A model generated the notes under the pieces. The model was not told the DNA's origin. It saw nothing but the letters and a program-made list of their open reading frames with translations, and searched no databases. This document shows positions 28,445 through 35,897 of a stretch of DNA of 64,000 nt, piece by piece. Source of the DNA: Hymenobacter sp. DG25B (GTDB lineage Bacteria; Bacteroidota; Bacteroidia; Cytophagales; Hymenobacteraceae). The DNA is taken from contig NZ_CP010054.1 in the NCBI RefSeq assembly GCF_000801315.1, positions 2,232,001 through 2,296,000 of the forward strand, in the 5' to 3' direction. Position 1 is the stretch's first letter; each line of letters begins with the position of its first letter. Position numbers and translations under genes: made by a program.

Positions 28445-30424
28445 ATGATAAAGAGGCTAGTAGGGGCTTTGGCGGCCTGTTTCATCGGTTTTCAAAGCCA
28501 GGCCCAACAGCCCGCGGTCGGCGTGCTTCCTGCCGCTGACCAATGCGCTGCGGCGCGTACCCAGAATGCCAAAGCCCGCCCGGCTACCACAGTGGCCCAC
28601 CGGGAAAAGATGGACCGGTACGACGTTACTTACTATAAGCTGGACCTGGCCCTGGAAAATAACTCCCGGCAGGTAAGCGGCTCCGGCTGGATGCGGGCGC
28701 GGGTAGGCCGGCAGGCCCTGGATTCGGTAGCCTTTGAGCTGTTTGAAACCTATACCATTGACTCCGTACTGGTAAACCGGCAAAAATGCCCCGGTTTGCA
28801 CCGCCGCTCCGGCAACGTTACTGCCCGGCTCGCGCAGCCCGTGGCTGCCAATCAGCTGTTTGATATGGTGGTGTACTACCACGGTACCGCCCCCAACGGC
28901 AACTCCGCCGCCATCGGCAATGCCCTGGATACCAAGGTGGAGCCCACCTCCGGCATAAGCGTAACCTGGAGCCTGAGCGAGCCTTTCCACGCCTACGAGT
29001 GGTTTCCCTGCAAGCAGGTTCTCACCGATAAAGCCGATTCCTCGGATGTTTGGGTTACTACAGCGCGCCAGAATAAAGTGGGCTCCAACGGGCTGCTGCA
29101 GCGCATCACACCAATTTCAGAAGAAAAGCACCGGTATGAGTGGAAGTCGCGCTACCCCATAGCCTACTACCTCATTTCCGTGGCCGTGGCTCCGTATCTG
29201 GAATACACCTCCAGCGTTACGCTGGAGGGCGGACCTACTATTCCGCTCGTCAATTACGTTTATAACCAGGCTACGCTGGATTTCTACCGCGCCGAAATAG
29301 ACCGTACGCCCGGCTTTATTCTAAATTATAGCCAATTGGTAGGGCCCTATCCCTTTGCGCGCGAGAAGTACGGCCACTCCATGGCGCCCATTGGCGGAGG
29401 CATGGAGCACCAGACCATGACCACCCAGGACAGCTTCTCCTTTAATCTGACCGCCCACGAGCTATTCCACCAGTGGTTTGGTGATAATGTTACCTGCGCG
29501 TCCTGGAAGGATATCTGGCTGAATGAGGGCTTTGCTTCCTATGGCGAATACCTCTCCCAGGCTAAGTTTAACCCGGGCGGCGAAGTAGGCTGGATGAATG
29601 AGGCCCACCGCCGGGTGATGTTTGATAACAATAAGCAGATTATCCCGGGCGGCTCCGTGCAGGTGCTGGATACCACCAATGTAAATCGCATCTTCAGCTC
29701 GCGCCTCACTTACAAAAAAGGCGCCGCCGTAGTGCATATGCTGCGCTACCTGCTGCACGACGACACTAAATTTTTTGCCGCCCTGCGCACCTACCAGGAA
29801 ACCTATGCCGGCCGCACGGCCCGCACCCGGGATCTGCAGCGCATTTTTGAAAATGCGGCCGGTACCTCCCTCAATTACTTCTTTCAGCAGTGGTTTGAGG
29901 GGGAAGGCTTTCCCACCTTTAAAGTGCAGTGGAGTCAGCAAGGCAGCAGCGTGCAGCTGCAGACTACGGAAACGGCCTCCATGCCCAGCGTAACGCCCTT
30001 TTTTCGCACCGAGCTAGATTATCGTATTACCACTACTACCGGCACCCAAACCGTGCGCTTATGGCAGAATGAGCCCAATATGCTGGCTGAAGTGCCGGTT
30101 ACAGGCACCGTACTCAACGTGGAGCTGGATCCTGACCAATGGGTGCTCAATAACGCAGAAGTGCTGCAGGGCAGTGCCACCGCAGAATTACCAAAGGTAG
30201 TGGCCTATCCCAATCCCTGCGCCGAGTACCTGGAGCTGGCCAATTTGCCAGAGCCCGGTGGCGTGGCCGAAGTGCGGGATGCGCTTGGGCGGAAAGTGCG
30301 GGAGCAAACCTTCGTAAGCACGCCTGGGCGGCTTAACACCAGCTCATTGGCTGCCGGACTCTATCATCTGCAGCTTTCTTTTCCCTCCGGTGAGGTACGT
30401 CGTTTGCGCTTTGTGCGCCGATAA
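28445..30424 (+). CDS. M1 family aminopeptidase with T9SS sorting domain
   Basis: A 659-residue secreted zinc metallopeptidase. Signal peptide MIKRLVGALAACFIGFQSQA. N-terminal beta domain, then the M1 catalytic domain with the exopeptidase motif GGGMEHQTM and the zinc site HELFHQWFGD (first His about residue 338) with downstream Glu in NEGFASYGEY. The final 80 residues are a type IX sorting domain (VVAYPNPCAEYLELANL to GLYHLQLSF), so it is exported through the T9SS and attached or released at the surface. It has the usual catalytic architecture but lacks the long C-terminal ERAP-like domain of PepN. Role: removal of N-terminal residues from extracellular peptides for nutrition (family knowledge). 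Confidence 0.93.
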   Translation: MIKRLVGALAACFIGFQSQAQQPAVGVLPAADQCAAARTQNAKARPATTVAHREKMDRYDVTYYKLDLALENNSRQVSGSGWMRARVGRQALDSVAFELFETYTIDSVLVNRQKCPGLHRRSGNVTARLAQPVAANQLFDMVVYYHGTAPNGNSAAIGNALDTKVEPTSGISVTWSLSEPFHAYEWFPCKQVLTDKADSSDVWVTTARQNKVGSNGLLQRITPISEEKHRYEWKSRYPIAYYLISVAVAPYLEYTSSVTLEGGPTIPLVNYVYNQATLDFYRAEIDRTPGFILNYSQLVGPYPFAREKYGHSMAPIGGGMEHQTMTTQDSFSFNLTAHELFHQWFGDNVTCASWKDIWLNEGFASYGEYLSQAKFNPGGEVGWMNEAHRRVMFDNNKQIIPGGSVQVLDTTNVNRIFSSRLTYKKGAAVVHMLRYLLHDDTKFFAALRTYQETYAGRTARTRDLQRIFENAAGTSLNYFFQQWFEGEGFPTFKVQWSQQGSSVQLQTTETASMPSVTPFFRTELDYRITTTTGTQTVRLWQNEPNMLAEVPVTGTVLNVELDPDQWVLNNAEVLQGSATAELPKVVAYPNPCAEYLELANLPEPGGVAEVRDALGRKVREQTFVSTPGRLNTSSLAAGLYHLQLSFPSGEVRRLRFVRR

Positions 30425-30495
30425 GTGAATCAAGCGAGGGCAACTGCCGGCAGTTATACGAATAGGAGGAGACAGGCCACGTACTGGCTGCGTTC

Positions 30496-31059
30496 CTACC
30501 TCTTATAGTAAGCTTTTATCCGATTTTGAATGACCTCATCGGCGGGGGGCTGATTGAATATCTTACTCAGCAGCTCATCAAAGGTATGGGCCGGGGTGAA
30601 GATGCTGTCATCAAACGGATTGCTGAAAAAGCGGATAAACCCCGGCTGGTCATTGATGCAGACTAAATCCACCGTTACGTTGCCGTAGTGCTGCTGGCAG
30701 CGGCCGGTAGCCGTGCACGTCTTGGGCTTGGGCTTCAGGAAATGTTTATAAATCGTTTCGCGGTAGCGGGGGTGCTCGGCGGTACGCTGGTCAGAGGTAG
30801 AGAGATTATAACCCAGCTGCTGGGTTTGCTCGGCAATGAAATCAAACAGGTGCTGAAAGTTGCCCGGCCCAATACTGGGGTCATAGAAGAGCAACAGGCC
30901 CTGCCGGCCGCTTTCCCGCAGCAGTTGCACGCGAAAACCTTGGCCGGTTACATTGGTCTTTTTGAAATGATACGCCTTAAAATAAGGCCCCAGCCAGTTC
31001 AGGTACACCTGCTCGGCTACCCATTGGGTATGCCGGCGCCGCTGCGCCGGCGTGCGCAT
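30496..31059 (-). CDS. Conserved hypothetical protein
   Basis: A 187-residue soluble protein from ATG 31059 (MRTPAQRRRHTQWVAEQVYL). The frame continues upstream to a TTG at 31179 and would add 40 residues with a hydrophobic stretch (TDFLLFLFDFL); the ATG is preferred but the longer form cannot be excluded. The sequence is mixed alpha/beta, rich in aromatic residues (YFKAYHFKK, GLLLFYDPSIGPGNFQHLFD, YGNVTVDLVCIND), with a Cys pair in CTATGRC. No domain is recognised. It is transcribed away from the next gene. Confidence 0.7.
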   Translation of the reverse strand: MRTPAQRRRHTQWVAEQVYLNWLGPYFKAYHFKKTNVTGQGFRVQLLRESGRQGLLLFYDPSIGPGNFQHLFDFIAEQTQQLGYNLSTSDQRTAEHPRYRETIYKHFLKPKPKTCTATGRCQQHYGNVTVDLVCINDQPGFIRFFSNPFDDSIFTPAHTFDELLSKIFNQPPADEVIQNRIKAYYKR

Positions 31060-31226
31060 AAGCGGGCGCCAGGCCACGCTGTCAGCAGCCGGCCCGGAAC
31101 GGAAAGCAAGAGCACGCTTTAGAAAATCGAACAAGAACAATAAAAAATCAGTACGCCGGAAAAACACAGTGCTCCCCAAATAGTTTCCAATTACCGCCTC
31201 CTCCCAAGCCCTTTACTTGATTGACG

Positions 31227-31718
31227 ATGAAGACGATGAAGACGATGAGAACGGCTGTAAAAAGCCCCGGCCGGCTAAAACAGGCATTACTAGCTGAGTG
31301 TCTGCGTATTCAGCAGTGCAAAGCCGATAACGCCCGGCAGGCTATGCTGGATGTGCAGGAAAGCGCCAATGAGCATCAGGGTTCCATCGAAGATAAGTTT
31401 GAGTCGTTTCGGGAGGCCTGCCACATCCAGCGGGAGCTGTTTGCGCACCAGCTGGAAGAGGCGGAGCGCGGCCTGGCAGTGCTGCAGCGCCTGCGCGATG
31501 CCCACGTGCTGGCCGGCGTGCCTGGGCTGGGCTCGGTGGTGGAAACCGACGTGCACACGTACTTCATTTCCGTGAGCATTGGCGAGTTTACGGTAGATGG
31601 CCAGCCGTATTGCGCTATTTCCGCCTTCTCGCCCTTATTTCTGGCCATGGCCAACCACCGCGCCGGCGACACGTTCCAATTCAGAGGGCGCAGCTACCAC
31701 ATCAAAGCAGTGTACTAA
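31227..31718 (+). CDS. GreA/GreB-like C-terminal domain protein
   Basis: A 163-residue protein with an N-terminal helical region (AECLRIQQCKADNARQAML, KFESFREACHIQREL, a long coiled-coil-like hairpin) and a C-terminal beta domain (TYFISVSIGEFTVDGQPYCA to GDTFQFRGRSYHIKAVY) that looks like the FKBP-like C-terminal domain of transcription cleavage factors. Similar Bacteroidota proteins are often labelled 3-oxoacyl-ACP synthase, which the sequence does not support. Three in-frame ATGs (31227, 31236, 31245) arise from a tandem 9-bp repeat (ACGATGAAG) and the true start among them is uncertain. A role at RNA polymerase is possible by fold only. Confidence 0.75.
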   Translation: MKTMKTMRTAVKSPGRLKQALLAECLRIQQCKADNARQAMLDVQESANEHQGSIEDKFESFREACHIQRELFAHQLEEAERGLAVLQRLRDAHVLAGVPGLGSVVETDVHTYFISVSIGEFTVDGQPYCAISAFSPLFLAMANHRAGDTFQFRGRSYHIKAVY

Positions 31719-31734
31719 AAGCGGCGCTACCCCT

Positions 31735-31778
31735 TCAAAAAGAAACGACGCCCGAAATCGGGCGTCGTTTCTTTTTGA
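31735..31778. terminator. Bidirectional intrinsic terminator
   Basis: A perfect palindrome (AAAAAGAAACGACGCCCGA and its complement) between converging genes, with A and T runs on both sides. Confidence 0.9.
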
Positions 31779-31790
31779 ATTAGCCGGAGC

Positions 31791-32231
31791 CTAGCGTACG
31801 CGGGTCCAGGTCTGGGAGCGGCCAATCAGCGAGAAGCCAATGTAGCCTTTCACTTCCATGGTATTAGGGCTCAGTAATTTCATGTAGCAGGAATACGTTT
31901 TGCCGCTTTCCGGGTCATAGATTTTGCCATCATCCCACTTGTTGTCTTCATCGTACTCAAAGTCCTGCATGAAGACCAGGCCTAAGCGCGGGCGGGAGCG
32001 GAGCTTGGGGTCGGGGTTTTGCGAGTCGGTTTTCGGCTTACCGGTTTTAGGGTCGTTCGGCACCGTGAGGGAAACAATCCGTCCGCAGAGTTTCTTGCCG
32101 CACTGGTAAATCTCAAACGTAGCCTTCTTCTCAGCATTGGTCCACACCCCCAGAGGTGATAGTTTTTGCGCGGAGGCCACGGAAGCTAGTCCCAGCACGA
32201 GGGCCAGACAGAGAAACAGAACTTTTTTCAT
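31791..32231 (-). CDS. DUF2147 family secreted protein
   Basis: A 146-residue periplasmic protein: signal peptide MKKVLFLCLALVLGLASVAS then AQK. The mature part has the DUF2147 pattern: GVWTNAEKKATFEIYQCGKK, LCGRIVSL, the stretch WDDGKIYDPESGKTYSCYM, and GYIGFSLIGRSQTWTRV at the end. The family is a small beta-barrel of unknown function, thought to sit in the periplasm. ATG 32231 is clear from the signal peptide; the longer frame to 32498 is not coding. Monocistronic. Confidence 0.9.
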   Translation of the reverse strand: MKKVLFLCLALVLGLASVASAQKLSPLGVWTNAEKKATFEIYQCGKKLCGRIVSLTVPNDPKTGKPKTDSQNPDPKLRSRPRLGLVFMQDFEYDEDNKWDDGKIYDPESGKTYSCYMKLLSPNTMEVKGYIGFSLIGRSQTWTRVR

Positions 32232-32437
32232 TGAAATAGATGGAAAGAAGGGTTTGAGTGGAAAATATAGGCAAACTCCCGAGAATGTCAATATCGGAAG
32301 ACGAATGCTGTGCACCCCAAAGGCAAGGATAGTACCATGATTTGCCGACGGGTTTTTTGCGCCGAAAAAAAAGCGGCTGACAGTCAGCGGTATGTCCTCA
32401 AAATTGGACTGATCTACTAAAAAAAGCCTTTTCCATT

Positions 32438-32466
32438 TTGAACCTTCAGCCCGAGTTTTAACTTTA
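32438..32466 (+). promoter_or_regulatory. Possible promoter before gene-free segment
   Basis: TTG at 32438-32440, 18 bases, then TAACTTTA at 32459-32466, close to the Bacteroidota -33/-7 arrangement (TTTG and TAnnTTTG). It precedes the hairpin-rich segment at 32473-32826 and no protein gene on this strand. Confidence 0.4.
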
Positions 32467-32472
32467 CCAACC

Positions 32473-32826
32473 GTAGCGAGTGCTACAGCCCCCGCCAAGC
32501 CGCCCTAAGGTGCTGGGAAGCAAAGCCTGGGTTATGTTGGATCTAAAGAAAGGAGGTACAAAATGTCTAGTAGTCCCAAACAAATCCTGCCAAGCCTGTC
32601 GAATGTAGTACGCTTCACCGCCGTACGCGCTTAACAACAGCTTTCGCGCGGAACCTCTGTTAGCCCCTCAGGGCGGGTTCCCGCATTCTGGCAAGGTCTT
32701 ACTCGAAAGATGTCGGGGCTGAACCCCAGACTCGTCGCTTGGTAAGATTTGAAGGATTAGATGCCCGGTTAGCCCAGCAGCCTGTACGTCAGGACTGCAT
32801 AGGCTACCCGGGCATCGTTCGTTTAT
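32473..32826 (+). ncRNA. Candidate structured RNA or leader
   Basis: About 350 bases without a credible long gene on either strand but with many stable hairpins on the plus strand: GTAGC/GCTAC at 32473-32486 right after the predicted start; AACAG/CTGTT at about 32637-32661; GCCC/GGGC and GCGG/CCGC near 32662-32684; GTCGGGG/CCCCAGAC at 32712-32731; and a long 3' helix 32760-32816 (GATGCCCGG/CCGGGCATC with nested helices). Inside is a strong Shine-Dalgarno AAAGGAGGT (32549-32557) before an ATG (32563) opening 23 codons, unusual in this phylum. It does not match tmRNA, RNase P RNA, SRP RNA or riboswitch consensus that I know. Could be an sRNA, a peptide-encoding RNA or remnants. Confidence 0.35.
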
Positions 32827-32828
32827 AC

Positions 32829-32937
32829 CAGTGGTGAGTTGGTGATATAGTGAGGTGGTGAGTTTGATGTTCTGGCAGCACCGACGGCGCTAATAGAACA
32901 TCAAACTCCCCATTTCACCCACTTGTCAATTCGCCAT
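32829..32937. repeat. Imperfect inverted intergenic repeat
   Basis: A 14-bp perfect stem (GAGTTTGATGTTCT at 32860-32873 with its complement at 32895-32908) flanked by GGTGAGTTGGTGA-like and TTCACCCACTTG-like tracts that extend the symmetry. It resembles a dispersed palindromic element and may also terminate the converging NlpC/P60 transcript. Confidence 0.55.
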
Positions 32938-33540
32938 TTACAGCACGCGGCGCACGGCCATAAAGCGGCGCTCGTAATCCGTCTTTTCCACCGTGCTGAT
33001 TTTCACGCCGGATTCTTTTCTAGCAGAGGAGGAATGGATAAAACGGAGCGGCTCGCCGGGGTTGGAAATTACAATGCCGGCGTGGCCGGGGGTGGTGGCG
33101 GTTGCGGCAGTGCCGGTAAACACCACAATGTCGCCGGGACGGGCGCTGCTGCGGGGCACTTCCCGGCCTGTATTAATAAGTAGGGCCGTGGAGTGCGGAA
33201 CCGGCACGCCGAAGCGGGCAAAAACGTAGTTTACAAAGCCAGAGCAGTCAAACCCGGTTTCGGGCGTGGCGCCGGCATAGCAGTAGTTGGTGCCCAGCTG
33301 GCGCATGGCAAACCGGATAACGCTGTCGGCGCGGGCCACATTGGGAGCGGTGGCGGGCTCCTCCACCTTCCAAACCGCTGGGCGAGCCGGCGTGCGGTTG
33401 GCGTTTACGGTGGGGCGCAAAATGGCTTCCGGCGCCTCATTATCCGCCAGCGCCAGGGGCGCGGCTTGCTGGTGGTTGCGGATGGTGACGCCCACAATGA
33501 AAGCCGCAATAACAAAGAAACTCAGCCAGACATAACGCAT
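32938..33540 (-). CDS. NlpC/P60 family peptidase
   Basis: A 200-residue protein with one N-terminal membrane segment (VWLSFFVIAAFIVGVTI), so it is membrane-anchored or secreted, and a linker to about residue 65. The NlpC/P60 cysteine peptidase domain shows catalytic Cys99 in TGFDCSGFV, His153 in PGHAGIV and a third polar residue His169 in FIHSSS. Such enzymes cut D-Glu-to-diaminopimelate bonds in peptidoglycan peptides. Length and motif spacing are typical. It converges on the repeat-rich spacer and probably forms its own transcript. Confidence 0.92.
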   Translation of the reverse strand: MRYVWLSFFVIAAFIVGVTIRNHQQAAPLALADNEAPEAILRPTVNANRTPARPAVWKVEEPATAPNVARADSVIRFAMRQLGTNYCYAGATPETGFDCSGFVNYVFARFGVPVPHSTALLINTGREVPRSSARPGDIVVFTGTAATATTPGHAGIVISNPGEPLRFIHSSSARKESGVKISTVEKTDYERRFMAVRRVL

Positions 33541-33721
33541 GACAATGCAGGACTTCCCGGAATATAAGCGGAAAGGTATTCTCCTAACGGCAGGACCGGG
33601 AGAGGGGTTCCGGTGGGTTTAAGTGGCCGCGGGCGCTTCGTCACTTAATTTTCACCAGTATCTTGCAACTCCTGGCGGATAGCTGTGTCCGCTACCCAGC
33701 ATTTCTCACTTACTCTTTTCC

Positions 33722-35533
33722 ATGCTTCACCACCGTTTCCGTTTCCTTCTGGCCGGCTTGCTGCTTTGGCTTACCGTGCAGGCCGCCCCGGCGTGGGCAG
33801 CCCCCAAGCTGCAGTACACGCTGCTGATGCCCGCCCCTCAGACGCACTATTTTGAAGTAGATATGCGCCTCTCAGGCTTCCGCAAGGCTTACACCGATGT
33901 GAAAATGCCCGTTTGGGCCCCCGGTTCTTACCTGGTGCGGGAGTTCTCCAAAAACGTAGAAAGCCTGGAAGCCAAAGCCGGCTCCTCGGAGCTGCGTACC
34001 GAAAAAATTGATAAGAACACCTGGCGCATTTATCACCCCAAAGCCCAGGATTTTGCGGTACACTATCGGGTTTATGCTTTCGAGCTTTCCGTGCGCACCA
34101 GCTTTATTGATGCCTCGCACGGCTACCTGAACGGCTCCAGCGTGTTTATGTACCCCGCCGAGGAGAAGGGGCTGGCCAGCACCCTCACGGTAGTGCCTGC
34201 CAACGGCTGGACGCAGGTAACCACCAGCCTGAAGCCGGTAGCCGGCGGTGCGCCCTTCACGTTCCGCTCTGCTTCTTATGATGAGCTGGCCGATTCGCCC
34301 ATTGAAATTGGTACCCACCAGGTATTGCAGTTTGAGGCTAACGGCACCCCGCACACCATTGCCATGTACGGCAACCCCCGCTTTGACGAGCAGCGCCTGC
34401 TCACGGACATGAAGCGCGTGTGCGAGGAAGCCCACCGCGTAGTTGGCAAAAACCCCTTGGACCGCTACGTCTTTATCATTCATAACATTGACCGCGGCAC
34501 CGGCGGCTTGGAGCACCTGTTCTCCACCACGCTGTCGGTATCGCGCAATGCCTATTCTACGGAAGCCGGTTACCTGAACTTCCTGGGCCTGGTGGCCCAC
34601 GAGTACTTCCACCTCTGGAACGTGAAGCGCATCCGCCCGGTAGCCCTGGGGCCGTTTGATTACGACCGGGAAAACTACACGCACATGCTGTGGGTGAGCG
34701 AAGGCGGCACGGAGTATTTCTCCAACCTGATTACCCAGCGGGCCGGTTACTACACGCCCCAGCGCTACCTCGATGCCCTGGCCAACGGCATTACCCGCGT
34801 AGAAAATACGCCCGGCAACAAAGTGCAGTCGGCGGCGGAATCCAGCTTTGATGCCTGGATTAAGTACTACCGCCCCAACGAGAATTCCAGCAACACCGGC
34901 ATCAGCTATTATGATAAAGGCGAGCTGATTGGGGCCATGCTGGATCTGATGATCATCAACGAAACCAAGGGCGAGAAGAACCTCGATGACGTGATGCGCT
35001 ACCTCTACGAGCGGTATTACCAGCAGCTGGGCCGCGGCTTCACCGATGCCGAGTACCAGGATGCCGTAGCCAAAGTAGCCGGCCGCCGCTTTGATGCGTT
35101 CTTCCGCGACAATGTGTACGGCACCAAAACCCTGGATTATGCCACCAACCTGGGCTATGCCGGCCTGCAGCTCAGCGCCACGCCCTCCTCGGGTGAAGGC
35201 GTGCTGGGCGCTAACGTAAGCACCACGGGCGGCAAATACACCGTTTCCAGCGTAGTGCGCAACGGCAGCGCCTGGCAGGGCGGCCTGAGCGTGAACGACG
35301 AGCTGCTGGCCTTGGACGGCATCCGCCTCACCGACGACCCCAACAAGCTGCTCACCGCCCGCGCACCCGGCACGCCTATCCGCCTGCTCATCGTGCGCGA
35401 CGGCCAGACCCGCGAGCTGATCCTGCCGCTGCTGCCCGCCACCACGCAGAAGTACCGCATCGAGATGATGCCTAACCCCACCGAAGCCCAGCAGAAAGTA
35501 CTGCGCAAATGGCTACCCGAGCGTAAAGCGTAG
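33722..35533 (+). CDS. M61 family peptidase with PDZ domain
   Basis: A 603-residue secreted metallopeptidase of the glycyl aminopeptidase family. Signal peptide MLHHRFRFLLAGLLLWLTVQ to WAA. An N-terminal beta domain (to about 170) precedes the M61 catalytic domain with HEYFHLWNVKRIRP (first His about residue 293) and the third ligand region VSEGGTEYFS. A PDZ domain occupies about 470-570 (VSSVVRNGSAWQGGLSVNDEL, LDGIRLTD). Family members cleave N-terminal Gly or Ala from peptides. Upstream TATCTTGC-like sequence may be the -7 element. The gene is closed by a strong terminator. Confidence 0.92.
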   Translation: MLHHRFRFLLAGLLLWLTVQAAPAWAAPKLQYTLLMPAPQTHYFEVDMRLSGFRKAYTDVKMPVWAPGSYLVREFSKNVESLEAKAGSSELRTEKIDKNTWRIYHPKAQDFAVHYRVYAFELSVRTSFIDASHGYLNGSSVFMYPAEEKGLASTLTVVPANGWTQVTTSLKPVAGGAPFTFRSASYDELADSPIEIGTHQVLQFEANGTPHTIAMYGNPRFDEQRLLTDMKRVCEEAHRVVGKNPLDRYVFIIHNIDRGTGGLEHLFSTTLSVSRNAYSTEAGYLNFLGLVAHEYFHLWNVKRIRPVALGPFDYDRENYTHMLWVSEGGTEYFSNLITQRAGYYTPQRYLDALANGITRVENTPGNKVQSAAESSFDAWIKYYRPNENSSNTGISYYDKGELIGAMLDLMIINETKGEKNLDDVMRYLYERYYQQLGRGFTDAEYQDAVAKVAGRRFDAFFRDNVYGTKTLDYATNLGYAGLQLSATPSSGEGVLGANVSTTGGKYTVSSVVRNGSAWQGGLSVNDELLALDGIRLTDDPNKLLTARAPGTPIRLLIVRDGQTRELILPLLPATTQKYRIEMMPNPTEAQQKVLRKWLPERKA

Positions 35534-35549
35534 TTGGTATAACACTCAT

Positions 35550-35587
35550 AAAAAAGCCGCCCGGTCAGTAGATCGGGCGGCTTTTTT
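35550..35587. terminator. Intrinsic terminator after M61 peptidase
   Basis: AAAAAAGCCGCCCG / CGGGCGGCTTTTTT around a 10-base loop. Confidence 0.9.
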
Positions 35588-35635
35588 ATGGAAAAAATCA
35601 AGAAGCATATCTAGTGTGAGTCGTTGCTGCTCTAC

Positions 35636-35737
35636 TTGTCATCCTGAGCTTGCGAAGGACCTTCCCACGGCTGAACGATACTCGTCCCAAGGACTCGTGC
35701 TGGCGGGATAAGGTCCTTCGCAAGCTCAGGATGACAA
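35636..35737. repeat. 28-bp perfect inverted repeat element
   Basis: Two 28-base arms (35636-35663 and 35710-35737) are exact reverse complements, containing GTCATCCTGAGC and GCGAAGGACCTT, around a 46-base centre. This TCATCCTGAGC...AAGGACCTT type is a common dispersed intergenic repeat. The 35588-35840 spacer holds nothing else recognisable. Confidence 0.75.
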
Positions 35738-35840
35738 ATGGAATAGGAGGGAAGAAAATGAAGTTGCCATGGCAAGGCCCTACCTGAGATACTTGGACTG
35801 CGCTCTGTAAGACGGTTAAGGTTGAACATCTTAAAACCTA

Positions 35841-35876
35841 AACGCCCCGCCTGGAACAAACCAGGCGGGGCGTTTT
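35841..35876 (-). terminator. Intrinsic terminator after kup
   Basis: AACGCCCCGCCTGG / CCAGGCGGGGCGTT with a 6-base loop, 22 bases past the kup stop. Confidence 0.85.
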
Positions 35877-35897
35877 CACTGGCTGACCAGCCAGCAC

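Noticed and set aside
32232..32498. Long N-terminal extension of the DUF2147 protein
   Set aside because: The ATG at 32231 starts a clear signal peptide; the extension would bury it and runs toward the predicted promoter region.
32473..32826. tmRNA, RNase P RNA or SRP RNA
   Set aside because: No tRNA-like ends or tag codons, no GAGGAAAGUC-type core, and no SRP tetraloop core were found on either strand.
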